DNA of 64,000 bases from Kribbella amoyensis (GCF_007828865.1 NZ_VIVK01000001.1:5084001-5148000); one strand, 5' to 3'; counted from the first letter of the stretch, positions 32,779-44,000 are shown. Translations and numbers: made by a program. Notes: a model not told the origin generated them from the letters alone.

Positions 32779-33984
32779 ATGACCGTAGTGCTGCCCGACC
32801 AGCTCGGGCACTTCGGCCGCTTCGGCGGCAGGTTCATGCCGGAGGCGCTGATCGCGCCGCTCGACGAGCTCACCAAGGCGTGGCAGGAGGCGATGGCCGA
32901 TCCCGCCTTCACCGCCGAGTTCGAGCGGATGCTGCGGGAGTACGCGGGCACGCCGAGCCTGCTGTACGACGCGACCCGGCTGTCCGAGGTCGCCGGGGCG
33001 CGGATCCTGCTCAAGCGCGAGGATCTCAACCACACCGGCGCGCACAAGGTCCGCAACGTCCTCGGCCAGGCGTTGCTGACCAAGCGGATGGGCAAGACCC
33101 GGGTGATCGCCGAGACCGGCGCCGGCCAGCACGGCGTCGCCACCGCCACCGCGTGCGCGTACCTGGATCTCGAGTGCGTCGTCTACATGGGCGAGGTCGA
33201 CACCGAGCGGCAGGCGCTGAACGTGGCCCGGATGAAGCTGCTCGGCGCCGAGGTGATCCCGGTGAAGACCGGCAGCCGGACGCTGAAGGACGCGATCAAC
33301 GAGGCCCTGCGGGACTGGGTCGCCAGCGTCGACGACACCCACTACCTGCTCGGCACGGCGGCCGGCGGGCACCCGTTCCCGGCGATGGTGCGCGACTTCG
33401 TCCGCGGCATCGGCGACGAGGCCCGGGCCCAGTCGCTCGAGCTGCTCGGCCGGTTGCCGGACGCCGCGATCGCCTGTGTGGGCGGCGGTTCGAACGCGAT
33501 CGGCCTGTTCGCCGCGTTCGTCCCGGACACCACCGTGAAGCTGTACGGCATCGAGGCCGGCGGCGACGGGTACGACACCGGCCGGCACGCCGCGACGATC
33601 ACGGCCGGCCAGGTCGGTGTCCTGCACGGCGCCCGCTCGTACCTGCTGCAGGACGAGGACGGCCAGACGATCGAGTCGCACTCCATCTCGGCCGGCCTGG
33701 ACTACCCCGGCGTCGGTCCGGAGCACGCGTGGCTCGCGGAGACCGGGCGGGCGACGTACCGGCCGGCGACCGACGCGGCCGCGATGGACGCGCTGAAGCT
33801 GCTGGCCAGGACCGAGGGCATCATCCCCGCGATCGAGTCCGCGCACGCCATCGCCGGCGCGCTGGAGATCGCCCGTGAGCTCGGTCCCGAGGCGGTGCTG
33901 CTGGTCAACCTGTCCGGCCGTGGCGACAAGGACATGGACACGGCCGGGGAATGGTTCGGCCTGATCGAAGGCGGGAAGGCATGA
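32779..33984 (+). CDS. trpB: Tryptophan synthase beta chain
   Basis: 401 aa. Condenses indole with serine. The PLP lysine is K90 in [15 protein letters not shown], the phosphate-binding loop is GGGSNAIG and the C-terminal LSGRGDKD is intact. GGAAGG precedes the ATG. Its stop overlaps trpA, consistent with equal production of the two chains. Confidence 0.97.
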   Translation: MTVVLPDQLGHFGRFGGRFMPEALIAPLDELTKAWQEAMADPAFTAEFERMLREYAGTPSLLYDATRLSEVAGARILLKREDLNHTGAHKVRNVLGQALLTKRMGKTRVIAETGAGQHGVATATACAYLDLECVVYMGEVDTERQALNVARMKLLGAEVIPVKTGSRTLKDAINEALRDWVASVDDTHYLLGTAAGGHPFPAMVRDFVRGIGDEARAQSLELLGRLPDAAIACVGGGSNAIGLFAAFVPDTTVKLYGIEAGGDGYDTGRHAATITAGQVGVLHGARSYLLQDEDGQTIESHSISAGLDYPGVGPEHAWLAETGRATYRPATDAAAMDALKLLARTEGIIPAIESAHAIAGALEIARELGPEAVLLVNLSGRGDKDMDTAGEWFGLIEGGKA

Positions 33985-34808
33985 GCGACTTGGTTGCCTT
34001 GGGCAAGGCCGGAGCCGCGATCCGGACCGCGAACGACGCCGGCCGCGGCGCCCTGGTCGGGTACCTGCCGGCCGGCTACCCGACGTACGAGGGTGGCGTG
34101 GACGCGATCAAGGCGCTCGTCGACGGCGGCGCCGACGTGATCGAGATCGGCCTGCCGTACTCGGACCCGGTGATGGACGGGGTCACGATCCAGCGCGCCA
34201 CCGAGCAGGCGCTGGCCGGTGGGCTGCGGATCCGCGACGTGCTGAGCACGGTGGAGAAGGTTGCCTCGTACTCCGAGGTGCCGGTGCTCGTGATGACGTA
34301 CTGGAACCCGATCGAGCGGTACGGCGTGGACCGGTTCGCCGCGGACCTGGCCGGGGCCGGGGGAGCCGGGCTGATCACGCCCGACCTGATCCCCGAAGAG
34401 GGCGTGGAGTGGATCGCGGCCGCCGACAAGTTCGAGCTGGACAAGGTGTTCCTGGTGTCGCCGTCGTCGACCGAGGAGCGGATCGCGCTGACCACGGCGA
34501 ACTGCCGCGGCTTCGTCTACGCGACCGCTGTGATGGGTGTCACGGGCGCTCGTGAGTCCACCTCCGACCTGGCCGCGCCGCTGGTCGCCCGGACGAAGGC
34601 GGCCACCGGGTTGCCGGTCGGGGTCGGCCTGGGCGTGTCCAACGCGGACCAGGCGGCCGGTCTCGCCGCGTACGCGGACGCGGTGATCGTCGGGTCCGCG
34701 TTCGTCAAGGTGCTCGAGGCAGGTGGCGGTCCGGCGGGGGTCCGGGAGCTCACCGCGAGCCTCGCCGAAGGGGTCCGTCGGGAACCTCGCGCGCGCGCCG
34801 ATCGTTAG
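33981..34808 (+). CDS. trpA: Tryptophan synthase alpha chain
   Basis: 275 aa. Cleaves indoleglycerol phosphate to indole and glyceraldehyde 3-phosphate. Catalytic acids correspond to E55 ([12 protein letters not shown]) and D66 (DPVMDG). The ATG overlaps the trpB stop. The last 10 residues are arginine-rich and not conserved. A lipoprotein gene follows almost without gap. Confidence 0.96.
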   Translation: MSDLVALGKAGAAIRTANDAGRGALVGYLPAGYPTYEGGVDAIKALVDGGADVIEIGLPYSDPVMDGVTIQRATEQALAGGLRIRDVLSTVEKVASYSEVPVLVMTYWNPIERYGVDRFAADLAGAGGAGLITPDLIPEEGVEWIAAADKFELDKVFLVSPSSTEERIALTTANCRGFVYATAVMGVTGARESTSDLAAPLVARTKAATGLPVGVGLGVSNADQAAGLAAYADAVIVGSAFVKVLEAGGGPAGVRELTASLAEGVRREPRARADR

Positions 34809-34809
34809 A

Positions 34810-35478
34810 GTGCGCGTGAGTCGATCCAGGAACGCGGCCGTCCTGTTCGCCGCGGTGGCTCTGCTGGCCCTCGCGGGCTGCGGAGGCGGTCAGAAGGAAG
34901 AACCCAACAACCCGGGCGGGGCGATCATCCGTACCCCGGCCGGCGACCCGAACGGGATGCGCGGGGCCACGCTCGACCGGCCGTACGCGTTGCCCGCGAA
35001 GTCGCTGACCGACACCGGGGGCAACGAGTTCAACCTGGTCACCTCGACGAAGAAGCCGGTCACCCTGGTGTTCTTCGGGTACACCAACTGCCCGGACGTC
35101 TGCACGACCGTGATGGCCGACATCGCCTCCGCGCTGACCAAGGTGGACGAGTCGGTGCGGAACCAGGTGCAGATGGTGTTCATCACCACCGACCCGGCCC
35201 GGGACAACCCGGCGGTGATCCGCAAGTACCTGGACCGGTTCGACCCGTCGTTCGTCGGGCTGACCGGGCCGCTGGAGGAGATCAAGGACATCGCGAAGAC
35301 GGTCGGCGTCCCGGTCGAGGGGATGAAGAAGCTGCCGTCCGGCGGGTACGAGGTCGGGCACGGCGCGCAGACGCTCGGCTTCGGCGCCGACGACAAGGCG
35401 ACCGTGCTGTGGCTGGAGAACGCGGCCATCGGCGATCTGGCCCACGACTTCGGCAAGTTGGTCGAGGACAACCAGTGA
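34810..35478 (+). CDS. SCO1/SenC-family copper-binding lipoprotein
   Basis: 222 aa. A lipobox (LALAGC, C24) makes it a membrane-anchored exported lipoprotein. The thioredoxin-fold SCO domain has CPDVC (C94, C98) and the distal histidine H184 (EVGHGAQ), the three copper ligands. SCO proteins deliver copper to cytochrome oxidase CuA or act as thiol reductases. Two nested GTG starts (34810, 34816) are possible. It is the first of three extracytoplasmic redox genes lying between trpA and lgt; its maturation needs Lgt, encoded just downstream. Confidence 0.9.
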   Translation: MRVSRSRNAAVLFAAVALLALAGCGGGQKEEPNNPGGAIIRTPAGDPNGMRGATLDRPYALPAKSLTDTGGNEFNLVTSTKKPVTLVFFGYTNCPDVCTTVMADIASALTKVDESVRNQVQMVFITTDPARDNPAVIRKYLDRFDPSFVGLTGPLEEIKDIAKTVGVPVEGMKKLPSGGYEVGHGAQTLGFGADDKATVLWLENAAIGDLAHDFGKLVEDNQ

Positions 35479-35960
35479 GCCGGTCGTCCTGGCCTGCCTG
35501 GGCGTCGACGGCGGCCCGGCTGGTGCTGGGCGGCGTGATGCTGGTGGCCGGGGCGCTGAAGGTGACCGATCCGGCGACGGCCGCGCAGGCGGTCCGTGCC
35601 TACGAGCTGCTCCCGGAGGCGCTGGTGACCCCGGTGGGGTGGGGCCTGCCGTTCCTGGAGATGGCGATCGGCCTGCTGCTGGTCGTCGGTTTCGGAGTCC
35701 GGGTGGCCGCACTGGCCGCCGGGCTCTTCATGGTGGTGTTCGTCGCCGCGGTGTCCTCCGCCTGGGCTCGTGGTCTGTCGATCGACTGCGGCTGCTTCGG
35801 CGGCGGCGGTCAGGTCGCACCCGGCCAGACGAAGTACCTGCAGGAGATCCTGCGGGACGTCGGTCTGCTGGTACTCGCGGGCTGGCTGTGGTTCAGCCCG
35901 CACAGCAAGTTCGCGCTCGAATCGGATCCGCACGTATCGACAGGAGTAGCCGCGTCGTGA
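35475..35960 (+). CDS. MauE/DoxX-like membrane protein
   Basis: 161 aa with four membrane segments. The loop SIDCGCFGGGG carries a CxC pair, typical of MauE-type proteins that help form disulfides in exported proteins. Its start overlaps the SCO gene stop and its stop overlaps the DsbA-like gene start, so the trio is translationally coupled. Probably passes electrons to or from the DsbA-like protein; inferred from context. Confidence 0.85.
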   Translation: MSRSSWPAWASTAARLVLGGVMLVAGALKVTDPATAAQAVRAYELLPEALVTPVGWGLPFLEMAIGLLLVVGFGVRVAALAAGLFMVVFVAAVSSAWARGLSIDCGCFGGGGQVAPGQTKYLQEILRDVGLLVLAGWLWFSPHSKFALESDPHVSTGVAAS

Positions 35961-36670
35961 GCAAGACCAAACCCCCCATGAACCCGCTGCTGGCGCAGAA
36001 GAAGCGCCGGATCGGCCCCGGTGTCGTCGTCGTGGTCATCCTCGTGCTGGCGCTCGGCGCCGGGGTCGGGGTGCAGTACTGGCGGAGCAACTCCAAGGTC
36101 GAGGTGAGCTCGAACGGCAACCCCGAGCCCACCGTGATCACCGGCCCGGGCACGGCCGGCAAGGGCGTCACGGTCGGCAAGGAGGGCGCCAAGGCCCACA
36201 TCGACCTGTACCTGGACTTCCGCTGCCCGCACTGCAAGGACTTCGAGGACGAGGCCGGCCCGGCGATCAACAAGCTGGTCGACGACGGCACCGCGACGCT
36301 GACCTACTGGCCGCTGATGTTCGTGAACCCGGACTCCTCGCCCCGGCTGGCGAACGCGTTCGCCGCCGCGGCCGCGAACGGCAAGGCGCGCAGCTACTCC
36401 GACGAGATGTACGCCGACTTCGCCAAGTCCTGGACCAACGACCAACTGATCGAGCTGGGCAAGCAGCTCGGTATCGACGACGCGAAGTTCGAGACCGCGA
36501 TTAAGGACAACGCCTACGGCGGCTGGCTGCAGTCGGTCGGGCAGGCCGCGACCGACCGCAAGGTGGAGGGCACGCCGACCGTGTTCGTGAACGGCAAGAT
36601 GCTCGAGGCCGACCAGCTCACGCCCGAAGGCATCACCGACGCCGTCACGGCGGCCTCCAACGGCAGCTGA
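35957..36670 (+). CDS. DsbA-family thiol-disulfide oxidoreductase, membrane-anchored
   Basis: 237 aa. One N-terminal membrane anchor (about 22-42) then an extracytoplasmic thioredoxin domain with active site CPHC (C90-C93) and the cis-proline loop EGTPTVFV. It catalyses disulfide formation or isomerisation outside the membrane, most like the actinobacterial DsbA/MdbA group. It is coupled to the MauE-like gene, its likely redox partner. Confidence 0.9.
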   Translation: MSKTKPPMNPLLAQKKRRIGPGVVVVVILVLALGAGVGVQYWRSNSKVEVSSNGNPEPTVITGPGTAGKGVTVGKEGAKAHIDLYLDFRCPHCKDFEDEAGPAINKLVDDGTATLTYWPLMFVNPDSSPRLANAFAAAAANGKARSYSDEMYADFAKSWTNDQLIELGKQLGIDDAKFETAIKDNAYGGWLQSVGQAATDRKVEGTPTVFVNGKMLEADQLTPEGITDAVTAASNGS

Positions 36671-36799
36671 CGACCGCCGGCCCGTCGCGGGCGGTAGCCG
36701 GTCGAGTCGATCGGGTACCGGCGTGACGGGCCGAGTCCTCTTCGTGACCACGGGTTCGGTGGTTCCTGGGAGGGTGGTCGAGTAGCGTTCGTGCTTGCC

Positions 36800-37816
36800 A
36801 TGTCTAGTCTGTTGCCCGCCGTGGTCGTACCGGCGTTCATCCCCAGTCCCAGCCAGGGTGTCTGGCACCTCGGTCCGCTGCCGCTGCGCGCGTACGCGAT
36901 CTGCATCCTGCTCGGCATCTTCGCCGGGTACTGGCTCGGCCGGAAGCGCTGGGTCGCCCGCGGCGGATCGCCCGAGGTGCTGGCCGACATCATCATGTGG
37001 GCGGTGCCGTTCGGCCTGGTCGGGGCCCGGATCTACCACGTCCTGACCGACTACAAGCGGTACTTCGGGGCCGGCGGCGACCCGATCGACGCACTGAAGA
37101 TCTGGAACGGCGGGCTCGGGATCTGGGGTGCGATCGCGTTCGGCGCGTTCGGGGCCTGGATCGCCTGCCGCCGGCACAAGGTGCCGTTCCTGGCGGTCGC
37201 GGACGCGATGGCGCCGGGGATCGCGCTGGCGCAGGTGTTCGGCCGGTTCGGCAACTACTTCAACCAGGAGCTGTTCGGCCGCCCGACCACGCACTGGTGG
37301 GGCCTGGAGATCGACCCGCAGCACCGGCCGGCCGGGTTCGAGCAGTTCGCCACCTTCCACCCGACCTTCCTGTACGAAGCGCTCTGGAACCTCGGCGTCG
37401 TCGCGCTGGTGATCCTGGCGGACCGGCGCTTCAAGTTCGGTCACGGCCGCGCGTTCGCGCTGTACGTCGCCGGGTACACCGCGGGCAGGGCCTGGATCGA
37501 GAACCTGCGCATCGACGAGGCGGACCACATCGCGGGTCTGCGCCTGAACGTGTGGACGTCGATCCTGGTCTTCGCCGGGGCCGTGGTCTTCTTCGTCCTC
37601 AGCGCCAAGCTGCGTCCGGGTCAGGAAGACGTCAGCGGTGGGAAGCCCGATCAGCCGACCGACCCGGAGGACGCCGAGGCGCGCCCTTCCGACGAGGCGG
37701 AGACCGCGGACAAGGCGTCTGACGAGACGCCGGACAAGGTGTCGGAGAGTGCCTCGGACGGGGCGAAGTCCGCCGCGGCCCCGGCAGACGCTCCCACTGA
37801 CAGGCCTCGTGGCTGA
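36800..37816 (+). CDS. lgt: Prolipoprotein diacylglyceryl transferase
   Basis: 338 aa; seven membrane segments and the Lgt signature GRFGNYFNQELFG, with VGARIYHVLTDY and HPTFLYEALWN intact. It attaches diacylglycerol to the lipobox cysteine of prelipoproteins, such as the SCO and LivK proteins in this window. A C-terminal acidic, disordered tail of about 60 residues is an actinobacterial feature. ATG 36800 is preferred; GTG 36791 adds three residues. A TAGCGT box at 36783-36788 may be its promoter. Confidence 0.95.
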   Translation: MSSLLPAVVVPAFIPSPSQGVWHLGPLPLRAYAICILLGIFAGYWLGRKRWVARGGSPEVLADIIMWAVPFGLVGARIYHVLTDYKRYFGAGGDPIDALKIWNGGLGIWGAIAFGAFGAWIACRRHKVPFLAVADAMAPGIALAQVFGRFGNYFNQELFGRPTTHWWGLEIDPQHRPAGFEQFATFHPTFLYEALWNLGVVALVILADRRFKFGHGRAFALYVAGYTAGRAWIENLRIDEADHIAGLRLNVWTSILVFAGAVVFFVLSAKLRPGQEDVSGGKPDQPTDPEDAEARPSDEAETADKASDETPDKVSESASDGAKSAAAPADAPTDRPRG

Positions 37817-38600
37817 GCAGGAACCAACCCCCACCGACGGCGCCGAACCCATCACGCCGCCGGTTCCAGCAGGCCCCGTCCCACCTCCAGCGGGTGGTTC
37901 GGCGGAGCATTCGGGGGATCACACGCATCGGGATGTGACCGGTGGGTGGTTGCGGCCGGCGGTGTTCGGGGCGATGGACGGGCTGGTGTCGAACTTCGCC
38001 CTGATCGCCGGCATGGACGGCGGCACCAGATCGGGATCGCAGGTGATCGTGCTCGCCGGGCTGGCCGGGTTGGCGGCCGGGGCGTTCTCGATGGCGGCGG
38101 GGGAGTACACCTCGGTCGCCTCGCAGCGGGAGCTGGCGCGGGCCGAGATCGAGGTGGAGCGGCGCGAGATCGAGACGCACCCGCACGACGAGGAGTACGA
38201 GCTCGCCGAGACGTACCGGGCGAAGGGCCTGGACCCCGACCTGGCGAGCAAGGTGGCGAAGCAGTTCCACGCCGACCCGGACCAGGCGCTCGAGGAACAC
38301 GTCCGCGAGGAGCTCGGTCTGGACCCGAACGACCTCCCGTCCCCGGTGACCGCGGCCGCGTCGTCGTTCGTCTGCTTCGCGATCGGCGCCCTGATCCCGT
38401 TGCTGCCGTACCTGCTCGGCGCGGGCAGCGTGATCCCGGCGCTGATTCTGTCCCTGACCGCGTTGTTCGCCTGCGGGGCCGTGGTCAGCCGGGTCACGAG
38501 CCGCTCCTGGTGGTACTCCGGCCTCCGCCAGCTCCTGCTCGGCGCCGCGGCCGCCGGCCTCACGTACTTCGTCGGCACCCTGGTCGGTCCGGGGATCTGA
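37809..38600 (+). CDS. VIT1/CCC1-family transporter
   Basis: 263 aa. After a proline-rich 40-residue N terminus comes DVTGGWLRPAVFGAMDGLVSNFALIAG, the VIT1 first-helix signature, then a cytoplasmic helical hairpin rich in E, H and D (about 105-165) that binds metal in this family, then three more membrane segments. Likely an iron or manganese exporter. The GTG start overlaps lgt by 8 bases. Confidence 0.88.
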   Translation: MAEQEPTPTDGAEPITPPVPAGPVPPPAGGSAEHSGDHTHRDVTGGWLRPAVFGAMDGLVSNFALIAGMDGGTRSGSQVIVLAGLAGLAAGAFSMAAGEYTSVASQRELARAEIEVERREIETHPHDEEYELAETYRAKGLDPDLASKVAKQFHADPDQALEEHVREELGLDPNDLPSPVTAAASSFVCFAIGALIPLLPYLLGAGSVIPALILSLTALFACGAVVSRVTSRSWWYSGLRQLLLGAAAAGLTYFVGTLVGPGI

Positions 38601-38710
38601 CTCCCTCGTAGACCTTCGGCGCATCGCTGCGAACTTTCTTCGGGCGGCACGTCAAGAATGCTCGGCCGGCCCCGACTGATCGGTGACCAACGACGAACCA
38701 GGGAGAGATC

Positions 38711-38809
38711 ATGCCGGCTGCCGGCCAGTCCATCAACAAGCAGACCGTCGAGCGGTACATCGACGGGTTCAACAAGTCCGACCACGAGCAGATCCTGTCG
38801 TGCCGCTGA
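38711..38809 (+). pseudogene. Remnant of an NTF2-like/SnoaL-type gene
   Basis: GGGAGAG precedes an ATG opening 32 codons: the peptide contains TVERYIDGFNKSDHEQILSC, the usual start of NTF2-like (SnoaL, DUF4440-type) proteins of about 130 aa, which would continue LTDD. Here a stop follows at once and nothing downstream continues the fold in any frame. I read it as the 5' stump of a deleted gene. Confidence 0.55.
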
Positions 38810-38858
38810 CCGGGAACGACTACAAGGCAATCACTCAAGAAACTTCCAACCCGGGGCA

Positions 38859-39902
38859 CTAGCTGTGAGGTCCAGGGACATCCAGCCGCTGGGTGTGCGT
38901 GAACAGGCCGCTGTAGGCGTTGAGGGCGGGCTGGCCGCCGAGGTGGGCGTAGAGGACGTTCGAGTCCTTGCCGAGCTCGCCGGCGCGGACCAGGTCGATC
39001 AGGCCGGCCATCGACTTCCCCTCGTACACGGGGTCGATGATCATCCCCTCCAGCTGCCCGGTCAGCCGGATAGCGTCCAGAGTGGACTGGACCGGGATGC
39101 CGTAGGACTCGCCGGCCCAGCCGTTCAGCACGACGATCTCGTCGTCGCGCAGATCCCGGCCGAGCTCGATCAGGTCCGCGGTGGCGCGCGCGATCCGCTC
39201 GACCTGCTCGCGCGTCTCGGTCAGCTTGGCGCTGGCGTCGATCCCGAGCACCCGGCGCGGCCGGTCCTGGCCGGCGAACCCGGCGATCATGCCGGCCTGG
39301 GTCGACCCGGTCACCGCGCAGACCACGATCGTGTCGAAGAAGACACCGAGCTCCCGCTCCTGCTGCTCGACCTCGTACGCCCAGTTGGCGAAGCCGAGTC
39401 CGCCGAGCCTGTGGTCCGACGCGCCCGCCGGGATCGCGTACGGGGTGCCGCCGCGCGCGGTCACGTCGGCGAGCGCCTGCTTCCAGCTGTCCTTGAACCC
39501 GATCCCGAAGCCGGCCGGGTCGAGCCGGACCTCGGCGCCCATGATCCGGCTCAGCAGGATGTTGCCGACCCGGTCGTTCACCGCGTCCGGCCAGTCGACC
39601 CACTTCTCCTGTACCAGCACGCAGTCCAGCCCGGCCCTGGCCGCGACCGCCGCCACCTGCCGGGTGTGGTTGGACTGGTATCCGCCGATCGACACCAGCG
39701 TGTCGGCGCCCTGGGCGAGCGCGTCGGGCAGCAGGTACTCCAGCTTGCGCGTCTTGTTGCCGCCGTAGGCGAGCCCGGAGTTGCAGTCCTCCCGTTTCGC
39801 CCAGATCCGCGGCCCGCCGAGGTACCCGCTGAGCCGGTCGAGCGGATGGACCGGGCTGGGCCCGAACGTCAGCGGATACCGGGGAAAGTCGGCCAGTCTC
39901 AT
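38859..39902 (-). CDS. acdS: 1-aminocyclopropane-1-carboxylate deaminase
   Basis: 347 aa. The sequence tracks Pseudomonas AcdS along its whole length: [36 protein letters not shown] with PLP lysine K50, the [12 protein letters not shown] loop (S77), [21 protein letters not shown] and YAHLGG. The glutamate in VYEGKSM and the leucine in AHLGG are the residues that separate true ACC deaminase from D-cysteine desulfhydrase, and both are of the deaminase type. It splits the ethylene precursor ACC to 2-oxobutanoate and ammonia. GGAGGAA precedes the ATG. Second gene of an operon with a phosphotransferase. Confidence 0.92.
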   Translation of the reverse strand: MRLADFPRYPLTFGPSPVHPLDRLSGYLGGPRIWAKREDCNSGLAYGGNKTRKLEYLLPDALAQGADTLVSIGGYQSNHTRQVAAVAARAGLDCVLVQEKWVDWPDAVNDRVGNILLSRIMGAEVRLDPAGFGIGFKDSWKQALADVTARGGTPYAIPAGASDHRLGGLGFANWAYEVEQQERELGVFFDTIVVCAVTGSTQAGMIAGFAGQDRPRRVLGIDASAKLTETREQVERIARATADLIELGRDLRDDEIVVLNGWAGESYGIPVQSTLDAIRLTGQLEGMIIDPVYEGKSMAGLIDLVRAGELGKDSNVLYAHLGGQPALNAYSGLFTHTQRLDVPGPHS

Positions 39903-39924
39903 GGTTCCTCCAGTCCAGATCGCC

Positions 39925-40749
39925 TCACCCCATCTTCGCGCGCGCCGCCTCGTCCACCACGTCCGCCAGCGCCGTCAACCGACGGACGTGGTCCCCGGGC
40001 TCGGGCTGATCGAGCGACCAGGCCGCCCGCGAGACCGCCGTGTACGCCGCGGTGATCACGGCACCACGACGAGCGCCCCGCCGGTTGCCATACGCGCCGA
40101 GCAAATCGTCCAGGGTGCGATCCTCGGCGAGGAGCAGGTACCCGAGGTCGAAGCCGATCGGGCCGACGCCGAACTGCTCCCAGTCGATCGCGATCACGTC
40201 GTCGCCGTCCCGGCCGAGGAGGTTCACCGGATGCGCGTCACCGTGCGTCGGTACCCGCGGCAACGCGTCCAGCTCGGCCAGCGCCTCCGCCCGGCGGGAC
40301 CACAACGCTTCAACCGCGTGCCGAAGCTCGGCCGGCAGCTCGATCCGATCCAGGGCACGCCACCCACCACGCCGTTCGACGGTCGCCAGCCGGGTCCGCA
40401 GGACGTCGCGGGCTCCCCATGCGGGCTCGGCGACCACCGAGGCCGCGAACCGCCCGAGCGCGTGCGCGAGTTCAGCAGATGTCAGCGCGACCGGCTCGAC
40501 CCAGGAGGTCCACACCGTGATCCCGGATCCGTCCCGCTCGACCTTGACGGTCGTGGGGGAGCGGAGTCCCGGCGTACGGGCGACGAGGCCGGATTCGGCG
40601 ACCAGGGCCTGCCGTTGCCAGTACGCGTGGTGCCGTGGTTGCTCGGGACCGGGCAGGAGGCGTTTGACGACGAGCCCGTCGGGGGTCCGCCAGACTCCGC
40701 CGTTGTGCTGGCCGGTTCCGCTGGTGAGGGGTTCCCAGTCCGGACGCAT
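39925..40749 (-). CDS. Aminoglycoside phosphotransferase-like kinase
   Basis: 274 aa. Kinase-like fold with the catalytic loop [13 protein letters not shown] and the metal-binding [11 protein letters not shown], the APH/choline kinase pattern. The true substrate may be a sugar, amino sugar or antibiotic; nothing identifies it. ATG 40749 has AGGGTGG upstream; a GTG three codons earlier is possible. It ends 22 bases before acdS on the same strand. Confidence 0.85.
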   Translation of the reverse strand: MRPDWEPLTSGTGQHNGGVWRTPDGLVVKRLLPGPEQPRHHAYWQRQALVAESGLVARTPGLRSPTTVKVERDGSGITVWTSWVEPVALTSAELAHALGRFAASVVAEPAWGARDVLRTRLATVERRGGWRALDRIELPAELRHAVEALWSRRAEALAELDALPRVPTHGDAHPVNLLGRDGDDVIAIDWEQFGVGPIGFDLGYLLLAEDRTLDDLLGAYGNRRGARRGAVITAAYTAVSRAAWSLDQPEPGDHVRRLTALADVVDEAARAKMG

Positions 40750-41000
40750 GAGGTCCACCCTGGCGGAGACGACGCGAGGAATTCACCTGGTTTCGGGTGG
40801 TTGTGGACCTCGTGACCTGGGAGGATGGGCGGGGAGAGTGAGCGCTTGCTTACACCCTGTCACCGGAAGGTGCGCAAGGCGTTGTGACGGTGGAACGGCT
40901 GTCCATCTGTCGGGCGTCATGAGGTAGTCTCGGGACTCCCGGCTTGGGCCAATGTTGTCCCGCGGCCAGTTGTTGACCGTAGGACGACGGGAGCCCCTGA

Positions 41001-44000
41001 ATGTTTGGTCGCCCCCCTTTCCCGAGCGAGGGTCTGTACGACGGACAGCACGAGCACGACGCCTGTGGTGTCGCGTTCGTCGCCACCCTCACCGGTGAAC
41101 CCAGCCACGACATCGTGGCCAAGGCTTTGACCGCCCTGCGGAATCTCGAGCACCGTGGTGCCTCCGGCGCCGAGCCGGACTCCGGCGACGGGGCCGGCAT
41201 CCTGATCCAGGTCCCGGACGCGTACTACCGCAAGGTCTGCGACTTCGAGCTCCCGGTGCAGCGTGGGTACGCCACCGGCATCGCCTTCCTGCCGGCCGAT
41301 CCCGACGACGCGGCGAAGGCGGTCGCGCGGATCGAGGAGATCGCCGCCGAGGAGAGCCTGACCGTGCTCGGCTGGCGCGACGTGCCGACCGACGCGTCGA
41401 TGCTCGGCTCCACCGCGCGCTCGGTGATGCCGTTGTTCCGTCAGCTGTTCGTGGCCGCCAAGTCGGGCCGGGTGCTCGGGCTGGCGCTGGAGCGGATGGT
41501 GTTCCGGCTGCGCAAGCGGGCCGAGCGGGAGACCTCGACGTACTTCCCGTCGCTGTCCGGGCGGACCATCACCTACAAGGGGATGCTGACCACCGACCAG
41601 CTGGACAAGTTCTTCCCCGAGCTGACCGACCCCGACCTCGCCTCGGCGATCGGCGTCGTGCACTCGCGGTTCTCCACCAACACGTTCCCGTCCTGGCCGC
41701 TGGCGCACCCGTACCGGTACATCGCCCACAACGGTGAGATCAACACCGTCCAGGGCAACCGGAACTGGATGCGGGCCCGGGAGGCGCTGCTGGCCAGCGA
41801 CCTGATCCCGGGTGACCTGGAGCAGCTGTACCCGATCTGTACGCCGGGCGCGTCGGACTCCGCGTCGTTCGACGAGGTGCTGGAACTGCTCCACCTCGGT
41901 GGCCGGTCGCTGCCGCACGCGATGCTGATGATGATCCCGGAGGCGTGGGAGAACGCCACCACGATGGATCCGAAGCGGCGCGCGTTCTACGAGTTCCACT
42001 CGACCCTGATGGAGCCGTGGGACGGACCGGCCTCGGTCGTGTTCTCCGACGGCACCAAGGTCGGCGCGGTGCTGGACCGCAACGGCCTGCGCCCGTCCCG
42101 GTACTGGGTGACCGAGGACGGCCTGGTCGTGCTGGCCTCCGAGGCCGGCGTGCTCGACATCGACCCGGCCACCGTGACCCAGAAGGGCCGCCTCGAGCCG
42201 GGCAAGATCTTCCTCGTCGACGTCGAGGGGCACCGGATCATCACCGACCCCGAGGTGAAGGCCGCGCTCGCCGAGGAGAACCCGTACGACGAGTGGCTGC
42301 ACGCGGGCCTGATCCGGTTCGAGGACCTGCACGAGCGCGAGCACGTGGTGCACAGCCACGCCTCGGTCACCCGTCGCCAGCAGGTCTTCGGGTACACCGA
42401 GGAAGAGCTCCGGGTCATCCTCACCCCGATGGCGAAGACCTCCGCCGAGCCGATCGGCTCGATGGGCACCGACACCCCGATCGCGGTCCTCAGCGACCGG
42501 CCGCGGCTGCTGTTCGACTACTTCGCGCAGTTGTTCGCCCAGGTGACGAACCCGCCGCTGGACGCGATCCGCGAGGAGCTGGTGACCTCGCTGTCGTCGT
42601 CCCTCGGCCCGGAGTCGAACCTGCTCAACCCGAGCCCGGCGTCCTGCCGGCAGGTTGTGCTGCCCTTCCCGGTGATCACCAACGACGAGCTCGCCAAGCT
42701 GCGCCACATCAACCTGGACGGCGACATGCCGGGCCTGGCGACCACGGTGCTGCGCGGCGGGTACGACGTCGAGGGCGGCGGCGACGCGCTGCGGACCCGG
42801 CTGGAGGAGATCTGCGCCGAGGCGTCGGCGGCGATCGCGGACGGCGCCCGCATCCTGGTGCTGTCCGACCGGCACTCCAACGCGGACAAGGCGCCGATCC
42901 CGTCGCTGCTGCTCACCGCCGCGGTGCACCACCACCTGGTCCGGGAGAAGACCCGGACCCAGGTCGGCCTGGTGGTCGAGGCCGGTGACGTCCGCGAGGT
43001 CCACCACGTCGCGCTGCTGATGGGCTACGGCGCGGCCGCGATCAACCCGTACCTCGCGCTGGAGTCCGTCGAGGACCTCTGCCGGCGCGGCACGTACCTG
43101 CCCGGGATCGAGCCGGAGCAGGCCGTCCGGAACGTGGTGAAGTCGCTCGGCAAGGGCGTGCTCAAGGTGATGTCCAAGATGGGCGTCAGCACCGTCGCGT
43201 CGTACACCGGCGCGCAGATCTTCGAGGCGACCGGCCTGGCGCCGGAGCTGGTGGACACCTACTTCACCGGCACGTCGAGCAAGCTCGGCGGCGTCGGCCT
43301 GGACGTCATCGCCGAGGAGGTCCGCCGGCGGCACCTGCGGGCGTACCCGGCCGACGGCATCCTGCCCGCGCACCGCAAGCTCGAGGTCGGCGGCGAGTAC
43401 CAGTGGCGCCGCGAGGGTGAGCCGCACCTGTTCGACCCGGAGACGGTCTTCCGGCTGCAGCACTCCACCCGGACCGGGCGCTACGACATCTTCAAGCAGT
43501 ACACGCACCGGGTCGACGAGCAGTCCGAGCGGCTGATGACGCTGCGCGGCCTGTTCGGGTTCGCCTCCGACCGGGAGCCGATCAGCATCGACGAGGTCGA
43601 GCCGGTCTCGGCGATCGTCAAGCGGTTCTCCACCGGCGCGATGAGCTACGGCTCGATCAGCGCGGAGGCGCACGAGACACTCGCGATCGCGATGAACCGG
43701 CTCGGCGGCAAGTCGAACACCGGTGAGGGCGGCGAGAACTCCGACCGGCTGCACGACCCGGCCCGGCGCAGCTCGATCAAGCAGGTCGCGTCCGGCCGGT
43801 TCGGCGTGACCGCGGAGTACCTGACCAACTCCGACGACATCCAGATCAAGATGGCGCAGGGCGCGAAGCCCGGCGAGGGCGGCCAGCTGCCCGGCCACAA
43901 GGTGTACCCGTGGGTGGCGGGCACCCGGCACTCCACGCCGGGCGTCGGCCTGATCTCGCCGCCGCCACACCACGACATCTACTCGATCGAGGATCTGGCC

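Noticed and set aside
38859-39902. D-cysteine desulfhydrase
   Set aside because: The glutamate in VYEGKSM and the leucine in AHLGG are of the ACC deaminase type, and resemblance to Pseudomonas AcdS covers the full length.
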